A DNA stretch of 64,000 nt. It comes from Kutzneria sp044547355 (GTDB taxonomy: Bacteria; Actinomycetota; Actinomycetes; Mycobacteriales; Pseudonocardiaceae). The position numbers and the translations under genes are program-made. The stretch covers positions 124,001 through 188,000 of the forward strand of contig NZ_JBIUAG010000016.1 in assembly GCF_044547355.1 (NCBI RefSeq), read 5' to 3'. Below the pieces are notes generated by a model, which searched no databases, had not been told where the DNA came from, and was given only the letters and a program-made list of their open reading frames with translations. Position 1 is the first letter of the stretch; every line of letters begins with the position of its first letter. This document shows, in pieces, positions 16,675 to 25,812 of the stretch.

Positions 16675-17795
16675 CCGCCGCGCCGGGCCAGGTTCTCGGC
16701 GACCTCGGCCTGCCAGGCCTCGTTGGCCCGGGTGGTGTCGACCTCGAACTCGAAGCGGCGGACCATGTCCTCCTGCACGTCCTCGACGTCCACGTAGAAC
16801 TGCTCGTACCAGCGGCGCAGCTGGTAGACCGGGCCGTCCTCCTCGCACAGCAGGGGATTGTCCACTCGGGACTTGTTCTTCCAGATCTCCACGTCCTGAA
16901 GGAATCCCACTCCGGTGTTCTTGGCGAACCTGGCCGCGATCTTGTTGGCCTGCTCGTCGTCGATGCCGGGGAACTTCTTCACGATCGCGCCCCACTGGAG
17001 CACGAAGGAGTTGGGCGTGACCGGGTAGTGGCAGTTGATCAGCACGGTCTCCACGGTCGCGCCGTGGAAGTCGTTCCACAGGTAGTCGATCATGTACGAC
17101 GGCCCGTAGTAGGACGCCTCCGAGCGGGTGGCCAGGTCGTCGGCCCCGGAGTAGCTGGACCTGGCGTGCACGTCCGGCCGGGCCTTGGAGTTGAGGTACT
17201 GGCTGGCCGTGTGGCCCTCGAAGACGTTCTTGAAGTACGTGGGGAACGCGAAGTGCACGTAGAAGAAGTGGGCCATGTCCACCACGTTGTCCACGATCTC
17301 GCGGCAGTTGGCCCCCTCGATCAGCACCGAGTCCCAGGTCCAGTCGCTCCACTCGTCGGAGAAGGCCCCCTCGATGCGGGGGATGGCCAGCTCGGGCGGC
17401 GGCGGGTTGCCCTGCGGGTCGTTCCACACGAACAGCTGGTGGTTCTGCTGGCACGTGATCCACGCGCGGGTCCGGGCCCGCAGCGGCACCCGCTTGGCGT
17501 ACGGGATCGACTTGCAGCGCCCGTCGCCGCCCCACCGCCAGTCGTGGAACGGGCAGGCGACCTCGGCCCCCTTGACGGCGCCCTGGCTGAGATCCCCGCC
17601 CATGTGCCGGCAGTAGGCGTCCAGCACGTTGAGCGAGCCGTCCGAGCCCTGGAACACCACGAGCTTGGTGCCGAAGGCCTGCACGGCGTGCGGCTGCCCG
17701 TCGGCGAAGTCCTTGACCAGCCCCAGGCAGTGCCAGCCCCGGGCGAACCGGGACGGCGGCGCGCCGGCCTCGATCACGCGGACGTCGGTACCCAT
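16671..17795 (-). CDS. kshA: 3-ketosteroid 9-alpha-hydroxylase oxygenase component
   Basis: KshA hydroxylates C9 of androsta-1,4-diene-3,17-dione-type steroids; combined with 1,2-dehydrogenation this opens ring B. The Rieske motif is C62-R-H64 ... C81-P-F-H84. The mononuclear iron site follows in NVVDMAHFFYVHFAFP with two His and an Asp nearby. The length (374 aa) is typical. I prefer the ATG at 17795 (GGAGG four bases upstream) over the GTG just before it. First gene of the leftward operon, with a KstR-type site upstream and hsaA divergent. Confidence 0.9.
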   Translation of the reverse strand: MGTDVRVIEAGAPPSRFARGWHCLGLVKDFADGQPHAVQAFGTKLVVFQGSDGSLNVLDAYCRHMGGDLSQGAVKGAEVACPFHDWRWGGDGRCKSIPYAKRVPLRARTRAWITCQQNHQLFVWNDPQGNPPPPELAIPRIEGAFSDEWSDWTWDSVLIEGANCREIVDNVVDMAHFFYVHFAFPTYFKNVFEGHTASQYLNSKARPDVHARSSYSGADDLATRSEASYYGPSYMIDYLWNDFHGATVETVLINCHYPVTPNSFVLQWGAIVKKFPGIDDEQANKIAARFAKNTGVGFLQDVEIWKNKSRVDNPLLCEEDGPVYQLRRWYEQFYVDVEDVQEDMVRRFEFEVDTTRANEAWQAEVAENLARRGG

Positions 17796-17816
17796 CACAC
17801 CTCCAGAGGCGACTAC

Positions 17817-17830
17817 TGGAACAGGTTATA
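17817..17830. promoter_or_regulatory. KstR-type operator, perfect consensus match
   Basis: The 14-mer TGGAACAGGTTATA fits the published KstR consensus TNNAACNNGTTNNA at every fixed position. It lies 22 bases upstream of kshA in the divergent kshA/hsaA promoter region. KstR is a TetR-family repressor released by steroid-derived CoA thioesters; the regulator gene itself is not in this window. Confidence 0.8.
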
Positions 17831-17873
17831 GTTTTGCCGGCCCGGATGGCTACCGCCAGCGGTCGACACAAAC

Positions 17874-17887
17874 GAGAACACGTTCTA
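17874..17887. promoter_or_regulatory. Second KstR-type operator, one deviation
   Basis: GAGAACACGTTCTA fits TNNAACNNGTTNNA except for G at the first position. It lies 11 bases upstream of the hsaA ATG, so bound repressor would cover that promoter or start region. Confidence 0.65.
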
Positions 17888-17898
17888 GTCTAGGCCCC

Positions 17899-19065
17899 AT
17901 GAGCGAGCAGGTGACCGCGGCGGTCCGGGATGTCCTGCCGGCGCTGCGCGAGCGGGCCCAGGAGGCCGAGGACCGCAGGCGGGTGCCGGACGAGTCGATC
18001 AAGGCCTTGCAGCTGGCCGGCGTGTTCAAGCTGCTGCAACCGGCCCGCTACGGCGGCCTGGAGGCGGACCCGGTCACGTTCTACGAGACGATCCGGCTCA
18101 TCGCCGGCGCGTGCGGCTCGACCGGCTGGGTCAGCTCGGTGGTGGGCATCCACCCCTGGCAGCTGGGCCTGTTCCCGGACGAGGCGCAGCGCGAGGTCTG
18201 GGGCGACGACCCGGACAGCCGCATCTCCTCCTCCTACGCGCCGACCGGCCGGGCCAGGCTGGTCGACGGCGGCTACGAGCTGACCGGCCGCTGGAGCTTC
18301 TCCTCCGGCTGCGACCACGCCAGCTGGGTCTTCCTCGGCGGCATCGTCACCGACGCCGACGGCAAGCAGGTCGACTTCTGCACGTTCCTGTTGCCGCGCA
18401 AGGACTACACCATCGAGGACGTGTGGGACACGGTCGGCCTGCGCGGCACCGGCAGCAACGACATCATCGTGGAGAACGCGTTCGTGCCCGGACACCGGGC
18501 GCTGAGCTTCGGCGACACGGCCAAATGCGTGTGCCCGGGCCAGGAGGTGAACACCTCGCCGCTGTACAAGCTGCCCTTCGGCTCGCTGTTCTCGTACACG
18601 ATCACGACGCCGATCATCGGCATGGCCACCGGAGCCTACGAAGCCCACGTGGAGCACATGGCCGCCCGGGTTCGGGTGTCCTACAAGGGAGAACGCGCCA
18701 ACGAGGACCCGTTCGCCAAGGTCCGCATCGCCCACGCCGCCGGCGAGATCGACGCGGCCTGGTTGCAGCTCAAGCACAACATCACCGAGTTGATGGACCA
18801 CGCCAACCGCGGCGAGCGCATTCCGCTGCCGCTGCGGCTGCGGGTCCGCCGGGACCAGGTGCGCGGCACCGGCCGGGCCATCGAGGCCATCGACCTGCTG
18901 TTCGAGAACTCCGGCGGCCGCGCGCTGCGGGTGGGCACGCCGATCCAGCGCTTCTGGCGCGACGCCCACGCCGGCCGCGTGCACGCGATCAACGACCCGG
19001 AGCGGGCGCTGATGATGTACGGCAACGGGGAGTTCGGCCTCCCGGTGCAGGACGCGATGCTATGA
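17899..19065 (+). CDS. hsaA: Flavin-dependent monooxygenase, 3-HSA hydroxylase oxygenase component
   Basis: A 388-aa acyl-CoA-dehydrogenase-fold monooxygenase. HsaA hydroxylates 3-HSA (the phenol from ring-A aromatised secosteroid) to the catechol 3,4-DHSA using reduced flavin from HsaB. Visible features: LRERAQEAEDRRRVPDESIK at the N-terminus, ACGSTGWVSSVVGIHPWQL, the flavin-pocket strand GYELTGRWSFSSGCDHASW and a C-terminal helix with RALMMYGNGEFGLP. The start ATG is just after the second KstR-type site. Its stop overlaps the hsaD start as ATGA. Confidence 0.88.
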   Translation: MSEQVTAAVRDVLPALRERAQEAEDRRRVPDESIKALQLAGVFKLLQPARYGGLEADPVTFYETIRLIAGACGSTGWVSSVVGIHPWQLGLFPDEAQREVWGDDPDSRISSSYAPTGRARLVDGGYELTGRWSFSSGCDHASWVFLGGIVTDADGKQVDFCTFLLPRKDYTIEDVWDTVGLRGTGSNDIIVENAFVPGHRALSFGDTAKCVCPGQEVNTSPLYKLPFGSLFSYTITTPIIGMATGAYEAHVEHMAARVRVSYKGERANEDPFAKVRIAHAAGEIDAAWLQLKHNITELMDHANRGERIPLPLRLRVRRDQVRGTGRAIEAIDLLFENSGGRALRVGTPIQRFWRDAHAGRVHAINDPERALMMYGNGEFGLPVQDAML

Positions 19066-19886
19066 CGTACACCGAGAAAGCCGCGATCCGCCTGCACTTC
19101 CACGACTCGGGCGAGGGCAAGCCGGTGGTGCTGCTGCACGGCGGCGGCCCTGGCGCCTCGGCGTTGAGCAACTTCGGCCGCAACATCCCGGTGTTCGCCA
19201 AGCACTTCCGGGTGATCGCGCCGGACCAGCCCGGCTTCGGGCAGTCGGACAAGCCGACCGAGCACGGCCAGTACTTCACCCACAGCGCCGACGCCCTGGT
19301 GGCCCTGCTCGACGAGCTCGGCGTGGACAAGGCCGACCTGCTGGGGAATTCCCTCGGCGGCGGCGCCGCCGTGCGGTTCGCGCTGAGGTATCCCGACCGG
19401 GCCGGCCGGCTGGTGCTGATGGCCCCGGGTGGTTTGGGCCTGAACGTGTTCGCCCCCGACCCGACCGAGGGTGTGAAGCGACTGGGGGCGTTCGGCGTGG
19501 CCCCCTCGCGGGAAGCGCTCAAGGCGTTCCTCAAAACCCTGGTGTACGACCAGAACCTGGTCACCGACGAGCTCGTCGACGAGCGCTTCGAGTACGCCAG
19601 CCAGCCCGAGTCGCTCAAGGCCATGGCCGCCATGGGCGCGTCCTTCTCCCGGCCGGACACGTTCGAGGAAGGCATGCTCTGGCGCGAGGCGTACCGGCTG
19701 CGGCAGCGGGTGCTGCTGGTCTGGGGCCGTGAGGACCGGGTCAACCCGCTGGACGGGGCGCTGGTGGCGTTGAAGCTGATCCGCCGCGCGCAGCTGCACG
19801 TGTTCGGCGGCTGCGGCCACTGGGCGCAGCTGGAGAAGTTCGACGAGTTCAACCGACTCGCGATCGATTTTCTGAGCGAGGGCTAG
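19062..19886 (+). CDS. hsaD: 4,5:9,10-diseco-steroid hydrolase (meta-cleavage product hydrolase)
   Basis: A 274-aa alpha/beta hydrolase that cuts the C-C bond of the ring-cleaved product 4,9-DSHA. The oxyanion-hole segment VVLLHGGGPGAS, the nucleophile elbow LLGNSLGGGAA (Ser), the acid in WGREDRVNP (Asp) and the base in GGCGHWAQLE (His) are all present and typical of the HsaD/BphD family. Coupled to hsaA and followed after 4 bases by hsaC. Confidence 0.9.
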   Translation: MTYTEKAAIRLHFHDSGEGKPVVLLHGGGPGASALSNFGRNIPVFAKHFRVIAPDQPGFGQSDKPTEHGQYFTHSADALVALLDELGVDKADLLGNSLGGGAAVRFALRYPDRAGRLVLMAPGGLGLNVFAPDPTEGVKRLGAFGVAPSREALKAFLKTLVYDQNLVTDELVDERFEYASQPESLKAMAAMGASFSRPDTFEEGMLWREAYRLRQRVLLVWGREDRVNPLDGALVALKLIRRAQLHVFGGCGHWAQLEKFDEFNRLAIDFLSEG

Positions 19887-19890
19887 GGAC

Positions 19891-20790
19891 ATGGGCATCA
19901 GGTCACTGGGCTACCTGCGGATCGAGGCCACGGACGTGGCGGCCTGGCGCGAGTACGGCCTCAAGGTGCTGGGCATGATCGAGGGCCAAGGCAGCGACCC
20001 GGAGGCGCTCTACCTGCGTATGGACGACTTCCCGGCCCGGCTGGTGATCTTCCCCGGCGAGCGGGACCGGCTGGCCCAGGCCGGCTGGGAAGTGGCCAAC
20101 GAGGGCGAGCTGGCCGAGATCGCCGCCGCCCTGGACACGGCCGGGGTGGCGGTGGAGAAGGCCAGCGACGCCGACCTGGCCGACCGCCGGGTGGCCGGGC
20201 TGATCCGCTTCGACGACCCGTCCGGCAACACGCTGGAGGTCTTCCACGGCGCGGCCCTGCAACACCGGCGCGTGGTCAGCCCGTACGGGCACACTTTCGT
20301 GACCGGCGAGCAGGGGTTGGGCCATGTGGTGCTGAGCACCCGTGACGACGAGGAGGCCCTGCACTTCTACCGGGACGTGCTGGGCTTCAAGCTGCGTGAC
20401 TCGATGCGGCTGCCCCCGCAGCTGGTCGGCCGCCCGGCCGACGGGCCGCCGGCGTGGCTGCGGTTCTTCGGCTGCAACCCCCGTCATCACAGCCTGGCCT
20501 TCCTGCCGATGCCCACGCCCAGCGGCATCGTGCACCTGATGATCGAGGTCGGCAGCGCCGACGACGTGGGCCTGGCCATGGACCGGGCGGCCCGGCGCAA
20601 GGTGCCGATGTCGGCGACGCTGGGCCGGCACGTCAACGATCTGATGCTCAGCTTCTACATGAAGACCCCCGGCGGCTTCGACGTCGAGTTCGGCACCGAG
20701 GGCCGGCAGGTCGAGGACGAGAGCTGGATCGCCCGCGAGAGCACGGCGGTCAGCCTGTGGGGCCACGACTTCGGCGTGGGCAACCGGTAG
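19891..20790 (+). CDS. hsaC: 3,4-DHSA extradiol dioxygenase
   Basis: A 299-aa type I extradiol dioxygenase with two vicinal-oxygen-chelate domains. It cleaves the catechol 3,4-DHSA next to the hydroxyls (meta cleavage) with Fe(II). The N-terminal domain begins IRSLGYLRIEATD. The catalytic C-terminal domain has GLGHVVLSTRDDEEALHFYRDVLGF (first His), HHSLAFLP (second His region) and SFYMKTPGGFDVEFG (ligand Glu). AGGGAC precedes the ATG. The order A-D-C-B matches the mycobacterial and rhodococcal hsa cluster. Confidence 0.9.
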   Translation: MGIRSLGYLRIEATDVAAWREYGLKVLGMIEGQGSDPEALYLRMDDFPARLVIFPGERDRLAQAGWEVANEGELAEIAAALDTAGVAVEKASDADLADRRVAGLIRFDDPSGNTLEVFHGAALQHRRVVSPYGHTFVTGEQGLGHVVLSTRDDEEALHFYRDVLGFKLRDSMRLPPQLVGRPADGPPAWLRFFGCNPRHHSLAFLPMPTPSGIVHLMIEVGSADDVGLAMDRAARRKVPMSATLGRHVNDLMLSFYMKTPGGFDVEFGTEGRQVEDESWIARESTAVSLWGHDFGVGNR

Positions 20791-21318
20791 ATGGACCGCT
20801 TCCGGCAGGTCCTCGGCCACTTCTGCACCGGTGTGACGGTCGTCACCACGATGGCCGGAGGCGGGCCGGTGGGCTTCGCCTGCCAGTCGTTCGCGGCGCT
20901 GTCCCTCGACCCGCCGCTGGTGCTGTTCTGCCCCGACCGGCGGTCCGGAACCTGGCCCGCCATCAGGGAATCCGGCCTGTTCTGCGTGAATGTGCTTGCC
21001 GAGGAACAGAAAGAGGTGTCCCGGCTGTTCGGCACGCGCGGCGCGGACCGGTTCAGCGCCACCGGCTGGCGGCCGTCGCCGAGCGGCTGCCCGGTGCTCG
21101 AAGGGGTGCTGACCTGGATCGACTGCAAGGTGGATGAGGTGCACGACGCCGGCGACCATCACGTGGTCGTCGGCCGGGTGACCGAGCTCGGCGAGTGCCG
21201 CGACGGTCAGCCGCTGTTGTTCTACCGCGGGGCCTACGCCGCCACCGAGTCCCGCTACGAGGTCGACGGGGAACTGGACAACCTTCTCACCTGGTCACGG
21301 AGTGCCGACTGGCTGTAG
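20791..21318 (+). CDS. hsaB: Flavin reductase partner of HsaA
   Basis: A 175-aa flavin reductase of the HpaC type that supplies reduced FMN/FAD to HsaA. The family opening FRQVLGHFCTGVTVVTT and the core CQSFAALSLDPPLVLFCPDR are clear, followed by FCVNVLAEEQ and HHVVVGRV. It starts on the base after the hsaC stop and ends the plus-strand operon; a hairpin overlaps its stop codon. Confidence 0.88.
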   Translation: MDRFRQVLGHFCTGVTVVTTMAGGGPVGFACQSFAALSLDPPLVLFCPDRRSGTWPAIRESGLFCVNVLAEEQKEVSRLFGTRGADRFSATGWRPSPSGCPVLEGVLTWIDCKVDEVHDAGDHHVVVGRVTELGECRDGQPLLFYRGAYAATESRYEVDGELDNLLTWSRSADWL

Positions 21319-21353
21319 CGAAGTATGTGGACGATTTTCCTCCACTTCGCTAC
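21315..21353. terminator. Hairpin at the end of hsaB
   Basis: GTAGCGAAG...TGGA (21315-21331) pairs with TCCACTTCGCTAC (21341-21353) except for a 4-base bulge. It includes the hsaB stop codon and has no T-run, so it may terminate or attenuate transcription before the P450 gene, or be an operator for that gene. Confidence 0.5.
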
Positions 21354-21399
21354 GTTGGTTGTAGCAGGCAACCGTGGCTTGGCTGGGGAGTGGATCCAG

Positions 21400-22632
21400 A
21401 TGACCGAGATGCTTGACGAAGAGCTGCGTTCGTTCCCGATGGCTCGCGAGTGCCCCATGCACCCGCCGGCCGAGTACAAGGAGATCCGCGAGCAGGCGCC
21501 GGTCAGCCGGGTGCGGATGCCCGACGGCCAGCTGGCGTGGCTGGTCACCGGCCACGAGGAGGGGCGCAGGATCCTGGCCGACCCGCGGGTCAGCTCCGAC
21601 CGCCAGCACCCGGCCTTCCCGCTGGCGCTGACCGTCGAGCAGCGCAAGGTGTTCCAGCGCAACAGCCGGCTCAGCATCCGGCGTTCCATGATCGGCCTGG
21701 ACGCGCCCGAGCACGGCGCCCACCGCAAGATGCTGATCAGCGAGTTCTCCGTGCGCCGGATCGCCGCGCTGCGCCCGCGCATCCAGGAGATCGTCGACCA
21801 GTCCATCGACGACCTGCTGGCCGCCGGGCCCGGCGCCGACCTGGTCGAACACGTGTCGCTGGCGGTGCCGTCGCTGGTGATCTGCGAGCTGCTGGGCGTG
21901 CCCTACGAGTCGCGGCACGGCTTCCACGAGTGGACCCGCAAGCTAATCAGCCGGACCACCTCGCCGCAGGAGCGGACCGAGGCCGCCGACCGGCTCAACG
22001 ACTTCCTGGAGAAGCTGGTCACCGAGAAGGAGGCCGGCGAGCCTGCCGACGACGTGATCGGGCGGCTCATCGCGCGCAACCGGGAGACCCCGGTCATGAC
22101 GCACGACGAGATCGTCGGCACCGCGATCCTGCTGCTGATCGCCGGCCACGAGACCACCGCCAACATGATCTCGCTGGGCGCGGTGGCGCTGATGGAGAAC
22201 CCGGAGCAGAAGGCCCAGGTCGTGGCCGACTCCTCGCTGCTGCCGGCGGCGATCGAGGAGATGCTGCGCTACTTCAGCATCGTGGAGAGCGCGACCTCCC
22301 GGGTGGCCACCGAGGACATCGAACTCGGCGGCGTGGTGATCCGCAAGGACGAGGGCGTCATCGTGTCCGGCCTGGCCGCCGACTGGGACAGCGAGGTCTT
22401 CGCCAACCCCGACCAGCTGGACTTCCACCGCGGCGCGCGGCACCACGTGGCCTTCGGCTACGGCGTGCACCAGTGTCTGGGGCAGAACCTGGCCCGGCTG
22501 GAACTGGAGATCGTCTTCGAGACGTTGTTCCGGCGGGTGCCGAACCTGTCGCTGGCCGTGCCGGCCGACGACCTGCCGTACAAGAACGACGCGGGCATCT
22601 ACGGTATCTACCAGGTGCCGGTGAATTTCTGA
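21400..22632 (+). CDS. Cytochrome P450
   Basis: A 410-aa bacterial class I P450. The oxygen-binding I-helix motif is LLLIAGHETTANM, the K-helix ExxR is EEMLRYF and the heme loop FGYGVHQCLGQNLARLE contains the Cys ligand. The N-terminus has no membrane anchor. GGGGAG lies 9 bases before the chosen ATG. The ferredoxin gene 17 bases downstream is its likely electron donor. The substrate is unknown: its place next to hsa genes hints at a steroid, but the regulator that follows hints at specialised metabolism. Confidence 0.9.
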   Translation: MTEMLDEELRSFPMARECPMHPPAEYKEIREQAPVSRVRMPDGQLAWLVTGHEEGRRILADPRVSSDRQHPAFPLALTVEQRKVFQRNSRLSIRRSMIGLDAPEHGAHRKMLISEFSVRRIAALRPRIQEIVDQSIDDLLAAGPGADLVEHVSLAVPSLVICELLGVPYESRHGFHEWTRKLISRTTSPQERTEAADRLNDFLEKLVTEKEAGEPADDVIGRLIARNRETPVMTHDEIVGTAILLLIAGHETTANMISLGAVALMENPEQKAQVVADSSLLPAAIEEMLRYFSIVESATSRVATEDIELGGVVIRKDEGVIVSGLAADWDSEVFANPDQLDFHRGARHHVAFGYGVHQCLGQNLARLELEIVFETLFRRVPNLSLAVPADDLPYKNDAGIYGIYQVPVNF

Positions 22633-22649
22633 GGGAAGAGGCAACACCA

Positions 22650-22844
22650 ATGCACATCACCGCGGACAGGGAACGGTGCGTCGGCGCCGGCCAGTGCGTG
22701 CTGGCCGCGCCCGCCGTCTTCGACCAGGACGACGACGGGCTGGTCGCGCCGCTGACGGTGGATCCGGAGACCGGGGACCAGGATGCCGTCCGCCAGGCGG
22801 TCAACGTGTGTCCCTCGTCGGCCATCTGGATCGACAAGGAGTGA
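22650..22844 (+). CDS. Ferredoxin, probably 3Fe-4S
   Basis: A 64-aa ferredoxin with RCVGAGQCVLAAP and NVCPSSA, three cysteines in the C-x5-C ... C-P pattern of actinobacterial 3Fe-4S ferredoxins that serve P450s. GGGAAGAGG precedes the ATG. No ferredoxin reductase lies beside it. Confidence 0.9.
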   Translation: MHITADRERCVGAGQCVLAAPAVFDQDDDGLVAPLTVDPETGDQDAVRQAVNVCPSSAIWIDKE

Positions 22845-22850
22845 CCGTAT

Positions 22851-22911
22851 CCATCGGCCGGCCGGGCTAAATCACCTTCTCGTGTAAGGAATACACCCGG
22901 CTGGCCGATGG
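22851..22911. promoter_or_regulatory. Long dyad between the ferredoxin and AfsR-type genes
   Basis: CCATCGGCCGGCCGGG (22851-22866) pairs with CCCGGCTGGCCGATGG (22896-22911) over 16 bp with one G-T pair; the 29-base loop is relatively AT-rich. It can be a terminator for the P450-ferredoxin unit. The right arm ends 12 bases before the regulator's GTG start. Confidence 0.5.
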
Positions 22912-22923
22912 AGCGCCCGCGTC

Positions 22924-25710
22924 GTGGCGTCGATCTGTGCGTTCGTGTCCGACGACATCAGAATGCGGGTGCTCGGCCCCGTGGAGATCGCCGGCCCGCA
23001 CGGGCCGGTCGCGCTGCGGGGCCGCGGGCACCGAACCCTGCTGGCCCGGCTGGCGCTGCGTCCCGGGCAGCCGGTCGCGTCGTCCGCGCTGATCGACGCG
23101 CTGTGGGACCAGGCCCCGCCGACCGCGCCCAAGACGCTGCGCAGCCACGTCGCGCACATCCGCCGCGACCTGCGCGCCGCCGACGTGCTCAACATGATCG
23201 TCACCCGGGATCCCGGGTACCTGCTGCGCATCCCGCCGTTCTCGGTGGACGTCGTGCGCTTCGAGTCGCTGGCCCGCCGGGGCCGCCAGTCGCTGGCCGC
23301 CGGCGACCACCGGGCCGCCGCCGACCAGTTGCAGGCCGCCCTGACGCTGTGGCGCGGCGACGCCATGGACGACTGCCGGCCGGGCCAGTGGGTGCGGCAG
23401 GAGGCCACCCGGCTGGCCGAGGCCCGGCTGGACGCCCAGGAGGACCTGTTCGGCGCGGAACTGGCGCTGGGCCGGCACTGCGAGGTGGTGGGGGAGCTGT
23501 CCGGGCTGGTCGTGGCCCACCCGTTCCGGGAACGCCTGTGGGAGCTGCTGATGCTGGCCCTGTACCGGTCGGGGCGGCAGGCCGAGGCGCTGGCCGCGTT
23601 CCGGCGGGCCCGGTCGACGCTGGTGGAGCAGCTCGGGGTGGAGCCGGGGGCGCGGCTGCGGCGGCTGGAGAGCGCCATTCTGGCCGAGGAGCCCGTGCAC
23701 GAGCCTCCCGTCTCCGTGCCGGTGGTGGTGTCCGGCCTGCCGGCCGAGGTCACGAGTTTCATCGGCCGCGAGGAGGAACTGGCCAAGCTGGGCGGCATGT
23801 TCGCCGGCGGGCGGCTGGTCACGCTGGTCGGCACCGGCGGCGTCGGCAAGAGCCGGCTGGCCCTGCGGTCGGCCGGCCAGCTGGCGGCGTCCGTGCAGGG
23901 CGGGGTGCGGCTGGTGGAACTGGCCGGCCTGAGCGACCGGGCCCTGGTCCCGCACACCATGGCCGAGGCGCTGGGCGTGCGCGACCAGTCCGGACGGTCC
24001 CCTCTGGACGTTCTGGTGGATGTGTTGCGGGATCAGGACGTGCTGATCGTGCTGGACAACTGCGAGCACCTGCTGGACGCCTGCGCCGACTTCGTGGCCG
24101 CGCTGCTGCGGGGCTGCCCGCGGCTGCTGATGCTGGTCACCAGCCGGCAACCCCTTGGCGTGGAAGGGGAACAGGTGCTGATCGTGCCGCCGATGCCGGT
24201 CGAGCACGCGGCCATGCGGCTGTTCGCCGACCGGGCAAGGGCCGTGGTGCTCGACTTCGAGGTCACGGCCGACAACGTGCGCGTGGTGGAGAAGCTGTGC
24301 CGGCGGCTGGACGGCATCCCGCTGGCCATCGAGCTGGCCACATTGGTGTTGCGCACCTTGACACCCGAGCAGATCCTGTCCCGTTTGGACGATCGATTCG
24401 CCCTGCTCAGCGGGGCCCGGCGAGGCGTGATGGCCCGGCACCAGACCATGCGGGCCGCCGTGGAGTGGAGCTACGAGCTCTGCACGCCGCCCGAACGCCT
24501 GCTGTGGAGCCGATTATCGGTGTTCGCCGGCAGTTTCGACATCGAGGCCGCCGAGCGCGTGTGCGGTGACTCGCTGGCGCTGGTGGCCCGGCTCGTGGAC
24601 AAGTCGGTGCTGATCTCGCGGACCGTGCGCGGGGTCGTCCGCTACCGGCTGCTGGAGACGCTGCGGCAGTTCGGCGCCGAGCAGCTGGTGGCCGAGGAAG
24701 CCTTGCGGCGTCGGCATCTCGAGTGGTGCCAGTGGCTGGCCGAGTGGGGCGAGCGGGAGTGGTTCGGGCCCAACCAGGCCGTCGTCTTCGCCCGCGTGCA
24801 CGCCGATCGCCTGAACCTGCGGGCCGCCCTGGAGTTCTGCCTGGAGCGTGATCCGGCCGCCGGGTTGCGGCTGGCCGGGACCCTGTGGTTCTACTGGATC
24901 GGCTGCGGCGTGTTCGCCGAGGGCCGGCGGTGGCTGGATGCCTTGCTGCGGCAGCCCCATCGCGGCGTGGAGCGGAACAAGGCCTTGTGGGTCAACGGAT
25001 ACGTCGCCACCTTGCAGGGCGACACCGCCGCCGCCGTGCTGCTGCTCGACGAATGCCGCGCCCAGAGCGACGACCGTGTCGCCCTGGGATACGCCACCTA
25101 CGTCCGGGCCATCGCCGCCCTGTTCACCGACGATCTGCCGGCCGCCACCGAGCTTTTCGACGAGGCGAGCCGGTCGCTGACCGAACTCGGCGAGCTGACC
25201 AGCAATGTGGTCATGACCAAGGTCGGGCTGGCCATGACCACGGCGTTGGCCGGCGACCTGCCCGCCGCCGTGGCCGTGGCCCAGCAGGCCCATGCCGTCG
25301 CCGAACAGCACGGCGAGCAGTGGGCCCTGGCCTACGCCCACTACGTGCTGGCCTTCGCCGCGTGCCTGGAGGGGGCCATGGGCCAGGCCGTCGCCCACGC
25401 CCGGAAATGCCTGTCCGTCAAGCAGACCTTCAACGATCTGCTCGGCATCGCGCTGTCGGTCGAACTCCTGGCCCTGCTCGCCGCGCTGGCCGGCGAATGC
25501 TCCCGGGCCGCCACCCTGCTCGGCGCGGCCTCGGCCATCTGGCCCCGGGTCGGCGTGCCGCTGTTCGGCTCCCAGCACTTCGCCGCGCCCCACGACCAGT
25601 GCGAGTCCCTGGCCCGCCAGGCCCTCGGCGACCGTCCCTTCGACCTGGCCTTCGCCAGCGGCGTCACACTGTCCATCGACCAGGCCGTGACGATGGCGTT
25701 GAGCTGCTGA
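22924..25710 (+). CDS. AfsR/SARP-type regulator with NB-ARC ATPase and TPR region
   Basis: A 928-aa regulator. Order: an OmpR-like winged helix (MRVLGPVEIAGPHGPVALRG to DPGYLLRI), a bacterial transcriptional activator domain (DVVRFESLARRGRQSL to about residue 255), a STAND ATPase with Walker A LVGTGGVGKSRLALR and sensor-like LIVLDNCEHLLD, then a helical-repeat tail. Such proteins activate nearby biosynthetic or catabolic operons. There is no C-terminal LuxR domain. The GTG at 22924 is used; an ATG at 22963 starting MRVLGPVEI is also plausible. Confidence 0.88.
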   Translation: MASICAFVSDDIRMRVLGPVEIAGPHGPVALRGRGHRTLLARLALRPGQPVASSALIDALWDQAPPTAPKTLRSHVAHIRRDLRAADVLNMIVTRDPGYLLRIPPFSVDVVRFESLARRGRQSLAAGDHRAAADQLQAALTLWRGDAMDDCRPGQWVRQEATRLAEARLDAQEDLFGAELALGRHCEVVGELSGLVVAHPFRERLWELLMLALYRSGRQAEALAAFRRARSTLVEQLGVEPGARLRRLESAILAEEPVHEPPVSVPVVVSGLPAEVTSFIGREEELAKLGGMFAGGRLVTLVGTGGVGKSRLALRSAGQLAASVQGGVRLVELAGLSDRALVPHTMAEALGVRDQSGRSPLDVLVDVLRDQDVLIVLDNCEHLLDACADFVAALLRGCPRLLMLVTSRQPLGVEGEQVLIVPPMPVEHAAMRLFADRARAVVLDFEVTADNVRVVEKLCRRLDGIPLAIELATLVLRTLTPEQILSRLDDRFALLSGARRGVMARHQTMRAAVEWSYELCTPPERLLWSRLSVFAGSFDIEAAERVCGDSLALVARLVDKSVLISRTVRGVVRYRLLETLRQFGAEQLVAEEALRRRHLEWCQWLAEWGEREWFGPNQAVVFARVHADRLNLRAALEFCLERDPAAGLRLAGTLWFYWIGCGVFAEGRRWLDALLRQPHRGVERNKALWVNGYVATLQGDTAAAVLLLDECRAQSDDRVALGYATYVRAIAALFTDDLPAATELFDEASRSLTELGELTSNVVMTKVGLAMTTALAGDLPAAVAVAQQAHAVAEQHGEQWALAYAHYVLAFAACLEGAMGQAVAHARKCLSVKQTFNDLLGIALSVELLALLAALAGECSRAATLLGAASAIWPRVGVPLFGSQHFAAPHDQCESLARQALGDRPFDLAFASGVTLSIDQAVTMALSC

Positions 25711-25812
25711 GCGGCGCTGGCCCCGACGGAGTCGATCAACCGGCCGCCAGCCAGCGTGAACGCGCTCTCACGATGACCGGCTCGTCTCGCCGGCAAACCT
25801 CTGGCGCAGATT

